Source: Frankia sp.
GTDB lineage: Bacteria > Actinomycetota > Actinomycetes > Frankiales > Frankiaceae
Length of the DNA stretch: 13,960 nt
Assembly (NCBI GenBank): GCA_019689615.1
Contig: JADGHD010000068.1
Coordinates: forward strand, 1 to 13,960
Direction of reading: 5' to 3'
The position numbers and the translations under genes are program-made. Shown here piece after piece: positions 7,371 through 13,586 of the stretch (position 1 is its first letter; each line of letters begins with the position of its first letter). The notes beneath the pieces were generated by a model. It did not search any database, was not told the origin of the DNA, and saw only the letters and a program-made list of their open reading frames with translations.

Positions 7371-7661
7371 GTGACCGCAACCACCGTCTCACCAGCTGAC
7401 GTCGAGGAGATCGACGATGCGCTAGGCGACGACCGGCCATGGGTCACGGTCGTCTGGAACGATCCGATCAACCTGATGTCCTACGTCACGTACGTTTTCC
7501 AGAAGCTATTCGGCTATGACCGGGCTACCGCGCACAGCCTGATGCTTGACGTGCATTACAAGGGCAGGGCGTCGGTGAGCACCGGTACCCGGGAGGAGAT
7601 GGAGCGCGACGCCGCCCGCCTGCACAGCTACGGCCTGTGGGCGACGGTCGCGCAGGACTAG
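7371..7661 (+). CDS. clpS: ATP-dependent Clp protease adaptor ClpS
   Basis: A 96-aa adaptor that delivers N-degron proteins to the Clp unfoldase in the cytosol. WVTVVWNDPINLMSYV (24-39) carries the Asn30-Asp31 pair and Met36 of the N-terminal amino acid pocket. MLDVHYKGRASV (58-69) carries the conserved His62. The C-terminal helix with RDAARLHSYGL is typical of actinobacterial ClpS. The open frame extends upstream past 7317, but homologues start close to the DDxxVTVVWND core, so the GTG at 7371 is preferred. The position between the pncB region and the DUF2017 gene matches the Mycobacterium order (pncB1-clpS-Rv1332). Confidence 0.93.
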   Translation: MTATTVSPADVEEIDDALGDDRPWVTVVWNDPINLMSYVTYVFQKLFGYDRATAHSLMLDVHYKGRASVSTGTREEMERDAARLHSYGLWATVAQD

Positions 7662-7697
7662 CCGACCGCGACCAAGGGGGCCGCACCCAGGCCCCCG

Positions 7698-8127
7698 CGG
7701 CGGACGCCACGGGAGCACCAGGCGCAAGCCGCCTCTGGAGAGGGAGCACGGCGGCGCAAGCCGCATCCGAGGAGCACGGCGGCGCAAGCCGCCTCGGGGG
7801 AGCACGGCGGCGCAAGCCGCATCCGAGGAGCACGGCGGCCACGCCGCCTCGGGGGAGCACGGCGGCCACGCCGCCTCGGGGGAGCACGGAGGCCAAGCCG
7901 CCTTCGGGAGCATGGCGGTGGACGCCGCGCCCCGGGGAAGCGCAGCGGCGAGGCCGGATCAAGGGTGGGGCGGTGCGCGCCGCGGGCGGGGGAGCCGTGG
8001 CGGCGCGAGCCGCATCCGGGGAGCATGGCGGTGCGGGCGCCGTGCCCGCCGGGAGCACGAGGGCGGACGCCGCGCCTACGGGAGCACCGTGGCGGACGCC
8101 GCGATCAGGAGCGCACGGCGGACGCCG
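7698..8127. repeat. Degenerate tandem array of hairpin-forming repeats (about 26-31 bp units)
   Basis: Units begin with GGAGCAC or a close variant at 7712, 7743, 7771, 7799, 7827, 7854, 7881, 7907, 7991, 8020, 8052, 8081 and 8108, with decayed copies between 7936 and 7990. Best-kept spacings are 28, 28, 28, 27, 27 and 26. Each unit contains an inverted repeat. In the first units it is GGCGGC-GCAA-GCCGC; later ones have GGCGGC-CAC-GCCGCC, GGCGGC-GCGA-GCCGC (near 8000) or GGCG-GA-CGCC. Unit lengths are not multiples of three, so no frame repeats along the array, which argues against coding. It fills the gap between clpS and the DUF2017 gene. Confidence 0.8.
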
Positions 8128-8159
8128 TGGCTCGACACTCTGACGGCGAGGACGACGTG

Positions 8160-8693
8160 GTGGACGGGTTCCGGCGGACCCCGGCCGGGGTGGAGCTGCG
8201 CCTGCCGCGGCTCGAGAGCACGCTGCTGACCCAGCTGGTCAGCCAGATCGAGGAGATGCTCGAGCCGCCGCCGGTCGACGACCCGCTGGAGGCGCTCGTC
8301 GGCCTGCGCGACACCGCCCCGCCGCCGCCGGAGGACCCGGCGATCGCCCGGCTGCTGCCGGACCCCTACCCGGACGACCCGCTCGCCTCCGGCGACTTCC
8401 GCCGTCGCCGGACCGACGACGCGCTCGCCCAGAAGCGGGACGCCGCCCGGCGGGTGCTCGCCACGGTGCCGGCGCCCGGCGAGGTGCTGGTCCTCGACGA
8501 GGAGGCGGCGCAGGACTGGCTGACGACGCTGAACGACCTGCGCCTGGTCATCGGCACCCGGCTCGGGATCACCGACGACGACTCGACGGACGAGCTCGAA
8601 CAGCTGCCGGCCGACGACCCACGGCGGCCGTTCGTCGCCGTCTACGGCTTCCTCACCGGCCTGCTCGACGAACTGGTCCGCAGCCTCATGTGA
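8160..8693 (+). CDS. DUF2017 family protein
   Basis: A 177-aa cytosolic protein of the DUF2017 family, whose members sit next to clpS in actinobacteria (Rv1332 in M. tuberculosis). Typical features are the start VDGFRRTPAGVELRL, the middle RLLPDPYPDDPLASGDFRRR, the helix KRDAARRVLATV, and the C-terminal block DWLTTLNDLRLVIGTRLGI followed by YGFLTGLLDELVRSLM. The biochemical role is not known; the steady link with ClpS suggests proteolysis, but this is unproven. The GTG at 8160 has GAGGAC six bases upstream. A GTG at 8127 in the same frame would start inside the last repeat of the upstream array and has no such site. The gene is followed at once by a strong hairpin. Confidence 0.85.
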   Translation: MDGFRRTPAGVELRLPRLESTLLTQLVSQIEEMLEPPPVDDPLEALVGLRDTAPPPPEDPAIARLLPDPYPDDPLASGDFRRRRTDDALAQKRDAARRVLATVPAPGEVLVLDEEAAQDWLTTLNDLRLVIGTRLGITDDDSTDELEQLPADDPRRPFVAVYGFLTGLLDELVRSLM

Positions 8694-8694
8694 C

Positions 8695-8721
8695 GGGCGG
8701 CGGCCGGGCTCGCCGCCGCCC
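8695..8721 (+). terminator. Ten-bp GC hairpin directly after the DUF2017 gene
   Basis: GGGCGGCGGC (8695-8704) pairs perfectly with GCCGCCGCCC (8712-8721) across a seven-base loop, one base after the stop codon. It has no U-tract. It separates DUF2017 from mec, which has its own promoter-like element. Confidence 0.6.
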
Positions 8722-8854
8722 GCCGGTCACCGTGCCACCCGCGCTGCCCGGTGCCGCGTGCTCTCCACTCCCTGGGCGCCGCGGCGCCGCCCGGGCCGTC
8801 CGGATGTGGCCCACGGCAGCCTTCTCGGCCGCCACAGCGCAAGGTCGGGCATCG

Positions 8855-8860
8855 TACGGT
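8855..8860 (+). promoter_or_regulatory. Probable -10 element of a leaderless mec transcript
   Basis: TACGGT ends exactly seven bases before the GTG at 8868, and no Shine-Dalgarno sequence is present. The layout is the same as upstream of pncB. Confidence 0.5.
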
Positions 8861-8867
8861 TATCGGC

Positions 8868-9272
8868 GTGCTGCGAATCGACCGCGCCCTCTACCAGGCC
8901 ATCGTTGACCACGCCCGGCGTGACCACCCGGACGAGGCGTGTGGGGTGATCGCCGGCCCGGCCGGCTCGGACCAGCCGACCCGGTTCATTCCGATGGAGA
9001 ACGCCGAGCGCTCGCCGACGTTCTACCGGTTCGACTCCATGGAGCAGCTGCGGGTCTGGCGGGAGATGGACGAGCGGGACGAGGAGCCGATCGTCATCTA
9101 CCACTCGCACACCGCGACCGAGGCCTACCCCTCCCGCACCGACGTCTCGCTGGCCTCCGAGCCGGGCGCGCACTACGTGCTGGCTTCCACCCGCGACCCG
9201 GACACGATCGAGTTCCGCTCGTTCCGGATCGTCGACGGCCAGGTCACCGAGGAACCGGTCGAGATCGTGTGA
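8868..9272 (+). CDS. mec: Mec: JAMM-family CysO-cysteine peptidase
   Basis: A 134-aa Mov34/MPN metalloprotease. The zinc site is complete: Glu23 in PDEACG, then HSHTATEAYPSRTD, which fits H-x-H-x7-S-x2-D with His79, His81, Ser89 and Asp92. In M. tuberculosis the homologue (Rv1334) cuts cysteine from the C-terminus of the CysO-cysteine adduct made by CysM, releasing CysO for another round. The neighbours here (cysO, cysM) are those partners. The open frame runs upstream to 8751, but the conserved start VLRIDRALYQAIVDHA and the -10 element fix the GTG at 8868. The mec stop is followed by the leader-peptide ORF rather than by cysO directly. Confidence 0.93.
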   Translation: MLRIDRALYQAIVDHARRDHPDEACGVIAGPAGSDQPTRFIPMENAERSPTFYRFDSMEQLRVWREMDERDEEPIVIYHSHTATEAYPSRTDVSLASEPGAHYVLASTRDPDTIEFRSFRIVDGQVTEEPVEIV

Positions 9273-9319
9273 TGCGCCGGTCAACGCCCTTCCTGTCGCT
9301 TCTGTGCAACGATGCTGGC

Positions 9320-9466
9320 ATGACCACGCCCCGCCACCCCGCCAGCGCCGGGGTCGCGCGGCCCCGAGCCGCGGTGGCCGCGGGCGTCCGGGAGCTGCGG
9401 CTGGTCTCGCGCCGGCACGTCGACCTGCTCCGGGTCGCCAGCGCCGGCTGTCGCCGGGCGCGCTGA
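9320..9466 (+). CDS. Putative cysteine-responsive leader peptide upstream of cysO-cysM
   Basis: A 48-codon ORF. Its C-terminal part, RLVSRRHVDLLRVASAGC (residues 27-44) then RRAR, matches my recollection of the short actinobacterial leader peptides with an RRH(V/I)DLxRV(A/S)SAxC core found before sulfur-assimilation and cysteine genes. The single Cys codon (Cys44) lies near the end, as expected for a ribosome that stalls when charged tRNA-Cys is scarce. The ATG at 9320 follows AACGAT at six bases and may be leaderless. A GTG at 9374 in the same frame would give a shorter peptide of usual family length, so the start is uncertain. A 280-base non-coding leader separates the ORF from cysO. The family match is from memory and not checked by search. 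Confidence 0.65.
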   Translation: MTTPRHPASAGVARPRAAVAAGVRELRLVSRRHVDLLRVASAGCRRAR

Positions 9467-9746
9467 CCCGACCCACGGCCAGCACCCGCCGGGAAGGGAC
9501 GACGCCACCGGCGGTGTTCCGTCACCAGCGGGCGTGCCGACCCCGACCGGCCAGCGCGCTCGCCCCCGTTGCCGCCAACCCCTGGGAGACTGGAGAGCGC
9601 ACGCGGCGACGCGGGCCGGCGGCGCCGCGGCGGTGCCCAGGCCAGCGCAACCCGCACCGGGCCGCCAGCCGCCGCCAGCCCGCACCGACCACGAGCCCAC
9701 GGGCCGCCCGAGCCCACGACCGAGACGAGAGAGACGAGGAAGCACC
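9467..9746 (+). promoter_or_regulatory. Long GC-rich leader of cysO, possible attenuator
   Basis: These 280 bases follow the leader peptide and contain no supported gene. CGGTGC (9631-9636) and GCACCG (9654-9659) can form a six-bp stem, and other GC-rich pairings lie around 9601-9630. The region ends with GAGGA (9736-9740), a well-spaced ribosome binding site for cysO. No U-tract terminator is present, so any attenuation would have to be Rho-dependent or translational. Confidence 0.4.
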
Positions 9747-10022
9747 ATGGCAGTCCAGGTCCGCGTGCCGACCATCCTGCGCAGCTACACAGGCGGCGCC
9801 AAGGTCGTGGAGGGCGGCGGGGACACGCTGGCCGCGCTCTTCGACGATCTCGAGACCCGCCACAGCGGCCTGCGCGCGCGCCTCGTCACCGACGCTGGCG
9901 ACCTGCACCGCTTCGTCAACGTCTACATCAACGACGAGGACGTCCGCTTCCTCGGCGGCCTGGACGCCAAGCTCTCCGACGGCGACAGCGTCACCATCCT
10001 GCCCGCCGTCGCCGGCGGCTGA
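9747..10022 (+). CDS. cysO: CysO: ThiS/MoaD-like sulfur carrier protein
   Basis: A 91-aa ubiquitin-like sulfur carrier. It begins VQVRVPTILRSYTGG, has the NVYINDEDVRFLGGL strand-turn region (58-72), and ends SVTILPAVAGG. The C-terminal Gly-Gly is adenylated and converted to a thiocarboxylate in this family; CysM then uses that sulfur to make a cysteine adduct. The ATG at 9747 has GAGGA six bases upstream, so unlike mec and pncB it is translated from a leadered mRNA. The open frame extends far upstream but that part is non-coding in character. The cysM start is 21 bases after the stop, so the two form one operon. Confidence 0.95.
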   Translation: MAVQVRVPTILRSYTGGAKVVEGGGDTLAALFDDLETRHSGLRARLVTDAGDLHRFVNVYINDEDVRFLGGLDAKLSDGDSVTILPAVAGG

Positions 10023-10043
10023 TCGAACCGGCGGTAGCAGATC

Positions 10044-10991
10044 ATGCGATTCGACTCCCTGGTGGACTCGGTCGGCCGGACCCCGCTGGTCGGCCTCCCG
10101 AGGCTGTCGCCGTCCCCCGACGTGCGGCTGTGGGCCAAGCTGGAGCAGAACAACCCGACCGGCTCGGTCAAGGACCGGGCCGCGCTGTGGATGATCCAGG
10201 ACGCCGAGAAGCGCGGCATCCTGAGCCCCGGCGCGACCGTGCTCGAGCCGACCTCGGGGAACACCGGGATCTCGCTGGCCATGGTGTGCCGCCAGCGGGG
10301 CTACCGCCTGATCTGCGTCATGCCGGAGAACACCTCGGTCGAGCGGCGGCAGCTGCTCACCATGTGGGGTGCGGAGATCATCTTCTCGCCGGCGGCCGGC
10401 GGCTCGAACGAGGCCGTCGCCGTGGCCAAGCGGCTGGCCGCCGAGCACCCCGACTGGGTGATGCTGTACCAGTACGGCAACCAGGCCAACGCCCAGGCGC
10501 ACTACGAGACGACCGGCCCGGAGATCCTCGCCGACCTGCCAGGGATCACCCACTTCGTCGCCGGCCTCGGCACCACCGGCACGCTGATGGGCACCGGCCG
10601 CTACCTCAGGGAGCACGTCCCGGGCATCTCGATCATCGCGGCCGAGCCCCGCTACGGCGAGCTGGTCTACGGCCTGCGCAACATCGACGAGGGCTTCGTC
10701 CCCGAGCTCTACGACCCCTCGGTCCTGACCGCCCGCTACTCGGTCGGCCCGAAGGACGCCCTACGCCGCACCCGCGAGCTGGTCGCCGAGGAGGGCATCT
10801 TCGCCGGCATCTCCACCGGCGCCATCCTGCACGCGGCCCTCGCCCAGGCCGAGCGCGCCGTCCGCGAGGGCAAACGAGCCGACATCGCCTTCATCGTCTG
10901 CGACGGCGGCTGGAAGTACCTCTCCACCGGCGCCTACGCCGGCACCCTCGAAGAAGCCGAAGCCGCCCTGGAAGGCCAGCTCTGGGCCTGA
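10044..10991 (+). CDS. cysM: CysM: O-phosphoserine sulfhydrylase (CysO-dependent cysteine synthase)
   Basis: A 315-aa fold-type II PLP enzyme. PLP binds Lys43 in NPTGSVKDR. The substrate loop is PTSGNTGISLA (69-79), and the phosphate cup is GLGTTGT (174-180). The GISTGA segment (256-261) supplies the serine near the pyridine nitrogen. VYGLRNIDEGFVPELYDP (208-225) matches the M. tuberculosis CysM loop containing the arginine that favours phosphoserine (Arg212 here by this count). The protein adds CysO thiocarboxylate sulfur to O-phosphoserine, giving CysO-cysteine for Mec. Location after cysO supports this over a generic O-acetylserine sulfhydrylase. The stop codon lies inside the first copy of a 21-bp tandem duplication. 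Confidence 0.95.
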   Translation: MRFDSLVDSVGRTPLVGLPRLSPSPDVRLWAKLEQNNPTGSVKDRAALWMIQDAEKRGILSPGATVLEPTSGNTGISLAMVCRQRGYRLICVMPENTSVERRQLLTMWGAEIIFSPAAGGSNEAVAVAKRLAAEHPDWVMLYQYGNQANAQAHYETTGPEILADLPGITHFVAGLGTTGTLMGTGRYLREHVPGISIIAAEPRYGELVYGLRNIDEGFVPELYDPSVLTARYSVGPKDALRRTRELVAEEGIFAGISTGAILHAALAQAERAVREGKRADIAFIVCDGGWKYLSTGAYAGTLEEAEAALEGQLWA

Positions 10992-11023
10992 CCCGAAGTC
11001 AACTGGGCCTGACCCGAAGTCAA
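10982..11023 (+). repeat. Perfect 21-bp tandem duplication spanning the cysM stop
   Basis: Bases 10982-11002 and 11003-11023 are identical (each begins CTGGGCCTGACCCG). The first copy carries the last codons and stop of cysM. The second repeats them in frame beyond the stop. A short CTGGG/CCCAG pairing with 11026-11031 is possible. Confidence 0.9.
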
Positions 11024-11112
11024 AACCCAGGATGCCCGCGGACGACCTCAGAACAGGCCCGCTCCGGGCCGGACACCTTGTGATTCCTGGAATAAGAAGG
11101 ACTTTGAGCAAG

Positions 11113-11134
11113 AAAAAAATGACCGTTGACGGTC
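11113..11134 (-). terminator. Rho-independent terminator of the pentapeptide gene
   Basis: On the minus strand GACCGT pairs with ACGGTC across a two- to four-base loop, followed by A and then seven T residues. The hairpin starts within the stop codon of the pentapeptide gene. It is the only classic U-tract terminator seen in the window. Confidence 0.85.
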
Positions 11135-11796
11135 TACAGGTCGCACACCTCAATACCCAGCTCGCCCATCACATCCACCGCCATATCCGCGAGCTGCTCC
11201 TTGGAGATACGAGCCCCCCGAAGCGTCAACAGCCCACGCGCGCCATACAGCCGCGCGTCCTGAAGATCGCAGCCGACCGCAGACGAGGCGTCAAAGCTGA
11301 CCCCATCCAGCTTGCTACCTGCGAAGATGAAACCGTCGAGCCTGCCAGCCAACGACGCATTACGGAACGTGCAACCCTCAAAGTAGACGCGCCCCGCAGT
11401 ACGGGCGACCGCCATGCTCGCGAAGTCCAAGCGGCAGTCAAGAAATGCCACGTCCTCCAGCCGGGCGAATGCCACATGCCAGCCGGTGGCCCTGCATGCT
11501 TGAAACTCCACCCGGCGCGCGGTCACGTCTGTCCATGTGGAGTTGGACAGGTCACTGCCGTCCACCACCACATCGGACAGGTCCAGAGGCCCGAGGCGTG
11601 CGCCGCTCAGAGTGACGCCGTCAAGAATCGACGCCACGGCCGTACCCTCTCCTCGCACGGACTCCTGACCGCCGGACACATGGGCACGCCGGAAGTCGAA
11701 GGTTCCCCGCAGCGCCGCACGCTCAGCTACCAAGTCATCAACATCGACTGATGGTCGCCGCATCCGCTGCCCGTCACGGAGGTCACGGAACTCCAT
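11134..11796 (-). CDS. Pentapeptide-repeat protein
   Basis: A 220-aa protein. Most of its length after about residue 50 follows the loose A(D/N)LxX pattern of the right-handed quadrilateral beta helix: repeats such as LSGAR, LDLSD, SDLSN, VAFLD, ASLAG and CDLQDARLYGARGL are visible, with Leu/Phe every five residues. Family members include DNA mimics that bind gyrase, but most have no known role; no signal peptide or membrane helix is seen. The open frame runs to 11847, but the ATG at 11796 (MEFRDLRDGQRM) has TACCCT six bases upstream and is preferred. Two lines sampled within it are about 57-62% GC, far below its neighbours, which suggests acquisition by transfer. It is convergent with cysM and ends in its own terminator. 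Confidence 0.85.
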   Translation of the reverse strand: MEFRDLRDGQRMRRPSVDVDDLVAERAALRGTFDFRRAHVSGGQESVRGEGTAVASILDGVTLSGARLGPLDLSDVVVDGSDLSNSTWTDVTARRVEFQACRATGWHVAFARLEDVAFLDCRLDFASMAVARTAGRVYFEGCTFRNASLAGRLDGFIFAGSKLDGVSFDASSAVGCDLQDARLYGARGLLTLRGARISKEQLADMAVDVMGELGIEVCDL

Positions 11797-11802
11797 GCTG
11801 AG

Positions 11803-11808
11803 AGGGTA
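11803..11808 (-). promoter_or_regulatory. Probable -10 element of the pentapeptide gene
   Basis: TACCCT on the minus strand ends six bases before the ATG at 11796. No Shine-Dalgarno sequence is visible, so the mRNA is probably leaderless or nearly so. Confidence 0.45.
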
Positions 11809-12003
11809 GTCTCCGAGCCTGCACGGTCCGCCCGTCGTTCGTCCCACCCGAGCCGAGCCGCCAGCCGCCGGACCTGGCCCGCGACCGCACCGAAACCGTT
11901 CGGGAACGGAGCCGGGAGGCCCAAAGGGTCCTCGCCAGGCGTCGCGGCGGTCGGACCGGCAGAAGGGCTGGTCTGCCAGGCGTTTGCCCGATTCTCAAGA
12001 CGG

Positions 12004-12084
12004 TGCGGGAGGGGGGACTTGAACCCCCACGCCCTAGGGCGGCAGATCCTAAGTCTGCTGCGTCTGCCATTCCGCCACTCCCGC
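12004..12084 (-). tRNA. tRNA-Leu (anticodon UAG)
   Basis: The minus strand reads GCGGGAGTGGCGGAATGGCA, a typical tRNA-Leu 5' half. It continues with an anticodon stem GCAGA/TCTGC around the loop CTTAGGA, giving UAG. A long variable arm of class II type (GCCC TA GGGC) follows, then a T arm with GGTTCAAGTCC, and the acceptor end CTCCCGC plus discriminator A. The acceptor stem GCGGGAG/CTCCCGC is perfect. CCA is not encoded. It reads the CUA codon, which is rare in such a genome, and other CUN codons by wobble. It lies about 207 bases upstream of the pentapeptide gene on the same strand. Confidence 0.96.
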
Positions 12085-12383
12085 GTGCGTCTCCAGCCTA
12101 TCGATCGGGGAGGCGATGGCCCGTCGGTGGGCCGTCCGGGGATGCGGCGGGCCGAAGTTGTCACCGGGGTGTGGTAGGCAGGAGGTGCCCGAACAGGGCA
12201 GTCCGGGGGGAACCGGGCGCAGGCGATCCGGACATCGGCGCTGGCCCGCACTGAGGTGGCCCGTAGTGGTCCTCGGGGGTGGGGAGGCAACGCCTATGGC
12301 CTGGCGTGCGTCCGTAGGTGCATGAGCGACCCCGGGCCCCAGGCGGGGTTGATCCGGTAATGATCCCAGGAAGGGCGGACCAG

Positions 12384-13052
12384 GTGAGGCGAGCTGCCAC
12401 GACCGGCGGGCTTCTCAACGCCGAGCTGATGGACGTCCTGTTCGCCGGCTGCCAGGTGGTCAGGACCCAGCTGGTCGGCCGCCTGGTCGACGCGGTGTTC
12501 CGGGTGAACGCCGACGAGCACCGGCGGCGGGTCAGGTGCGCCCTCGGCGCGGTGCGGCACCCGCGGCTGCTGCGGCGGCTGGCCGCGCTGCCCCAGGGCG
12601 TGCTGGTCGAGGACCCGGTGCTGCACAGCGAGACCAGCATGCTCCCCGACGGGATCGTCGAGCGGTCCGAGCCGGACGGGGTCGGCCGGCTGCTGGCGCC
12701 GCCGGTCACGCTGGAGGCGGTCGTGGTGCCGTCGCCGGGGCCGGCGCAGACCCGGCACGTCCGGGTGGCCGAGGAGTTCGCGCCGTTCGTCACCCCGTGG
12801 GTGGTGAGCGGCGACCCGCGGGTCGACGTCGGGGTGTACGTGGCGGCGTCGGTGAGCGGGGTCGGGCTGGTGACCCGCCGGCCCGAGCCGGAGGTCGTGC
12901 TGCCGGCCGGCCCGGCGACCGGGCGGGGCGCGCTCGAGCGGGCCTGGCCGCTGGCCGAGCAGGTCTACGACCGCTGGCTGGCCACCCAGGCGCCGCTGGT
13001 GATCTTTGATCCGGACGAGCCGGACGGCGTGGCTCTGCTGCCGACGAGCTGA
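12384..13052 (+). CDS. Hypothetical protein, unknown family
   Basis: A 223-aa protein that I do not recognise. The N-terminal third is helical and Arg-rich (LLNAELMDVLFAGCQVVRTQ, then HRRRVRCALGAVRHPRLLRR). The middle and end are rich in beta-type residues, with VEDPVLHSETSMLPDG, APFVTPWVVSGDP, VGVYVAASVSGVGLVTRR, and a final WLATQAPLVIFDPDEPDG. It has no membrane helix or signal peptide. The GTG at 12384 has AGGAAGGG eight bases upstream. An ATG at 12360 in the same frame is the alternative. An open frame covers the opposite strand, but its composition is that of a GC-rich shadow. It sits between tRNA-Leu and murI, where M. tuberculosis has a rhomboid gene; there is no rhomboid signature here. 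Confidence 0.6.
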   Translation: MRRAATTGGLLNAELMDVLFAGCQVVRTQLVGRLVDAVFRVNADEHRRRVRCALGAVRHPRLLRRLAALPQGVLVEDPVLHSETSMLPDGIVERSEPDGVGRLLAPPVTLEAVVVPSPGPAQTRHVRVAEEFAPFVTPWVVSGDPRVDVGVYVAASVSGVGLVTRRPEPEVVLPAGPATGRGALERAWPLAEQVYDRWLATQAPLVIFDPDEPDGVALLPTS

Positions 13053-13070
13053 GCGCGGCCGGCGGTCCGC

Positions 13071-13135
13071 CGCGGCGCGGGCGCCGGCGCTTCGAGGGAC
13101 ACCGCGCGGCGCGGGCGTCGGCGCTTCGGGAAACA
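13071..13135 (+). repeat. Imperfect 31-bp direct repeat, two copies, period 34
   Basis: Copies at 13071-13101 and 13105-13135 share the core CGCGGCGCGGGCG and GGCGCTTCG and differ at four positions. They lie just after the stop of the unknown gene at 13052. Confidence 0.7.
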
Positions 13136-13538
13136 AGGCGAGGTTGCGGCTGGGGTGCCGTGGGCCGGGGACGGATGGATCGACCCGGACACCCTCAGCC
13201 GCGCCCTCAACCTACCTGTTCGATAGCGGATAGTCACTGATCGATTACAGGCAGTTCAAGCCTACACCATGCCTTGTCGGTCCGCAGTGCGCGGCGACCG
13301 GGTGATACCGATATGGCGCTCGAAAGGGCCACCAGCCACCTCTCGTCCGGATCGCGCCATGCCGTCGGTGGCGCGGCCGGCCCGCGGGTGCTACCCACCT
13401 GGGGTGGGTGGAATCCCGGGGACGGCGGCCCACCTGTGCCGGTCCCTCGGTGGCGTGCGCATTATCACGGCCTGGGCATAAGGTGCAAGCAGGGATGGTC
13501 CGCACCTCCTGCACCGGATGTCCGCGGTTAGACAATGG

Positions 13539-13569
13539 TTGCGTGACGACACCCACAGGGTGATCGCAA
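13539..13569. promoter_or_regulatory. Interrupted palindrome over the murI promoter
   Basis: TTGCG (13539-13543) matches CGCAA (13565-13569), and the inner CACCC-ACA-GGGTG (13550-13562) is perfect. It lies 11-42 bases upstream of the probable -10 element, where an operator could overlap the -35 region. Inferred only. Confidence 0.3.
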
Positions 13570-13580
13570 GGTTTCCGGCT

Positions 13581-13586
13581 TAGTCT
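13581..13586 (+). promoter_or_regulatory. Probable -10 element of a leaderless murI transcript
   Basis: TAGTCT ends eight bases before the ATG at 13595, and no Shine-Dalgarno sequence precedes that start. Confidence 0.4.

Noticed and set aside
7698..8127. CRISPR array
   Set aside because: There are no constant repeats separated by unique spacers; units are contiguous, degenerate and palindromic throughout, and no cas genes are present.
7637..8143. Open frames of 120-180 codons on both strands across the repeat array, with repeated short peptides
   Set aside because: Repeat units are 26-31 bp and mostly not multiples of three, so peptide repeats shift frame; composition is that of GC-rich shadow frames; the first part overlaps clpS.
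9522..10616. Long minus-strand and plus-strand frames across cysO and cysM
   Set aside because: They are antisense or out-of-frame shadows of two strongly conserved genes.
11032..11751. A 239-codon plus-strand open frame opposite the pentapeptide gene
   Set aside because: The minus strand shows regular pentapeptide periodicity, a promoter-like element and a terminator in the right orientation; the plus frame has no recognisable features.
11024..12084. Integrated island using tRNA-Leu as attachment site
   Set aside because: I found no integrase gene and no second copy of the tRNA 3' end in the window; the low-GC segment is short and lacks mobility genes.
12294..13136. A 280-codon minus-strand open frame opposite the unknown gene
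   Set aside because: It is very rich in Arg, Pro, His and Gln with no ordered segments and no ribosome binding site; the plus-strand frame has a good one and alternates helical and beta-type segments.
13370..13450. 6C RNA or SRP RNA in the structured stretch before murI
   Set aside because: The hairpin loop lacks the C-run of 6C RNA and the conserved SRP core was not found; left as unassigned structure.
13245..13556. A 103-codon minus-strand open frame before murI
   Set aside because: No start signal, Arg/Pro/His-rich composition, and it overlaps the murI promoter region.
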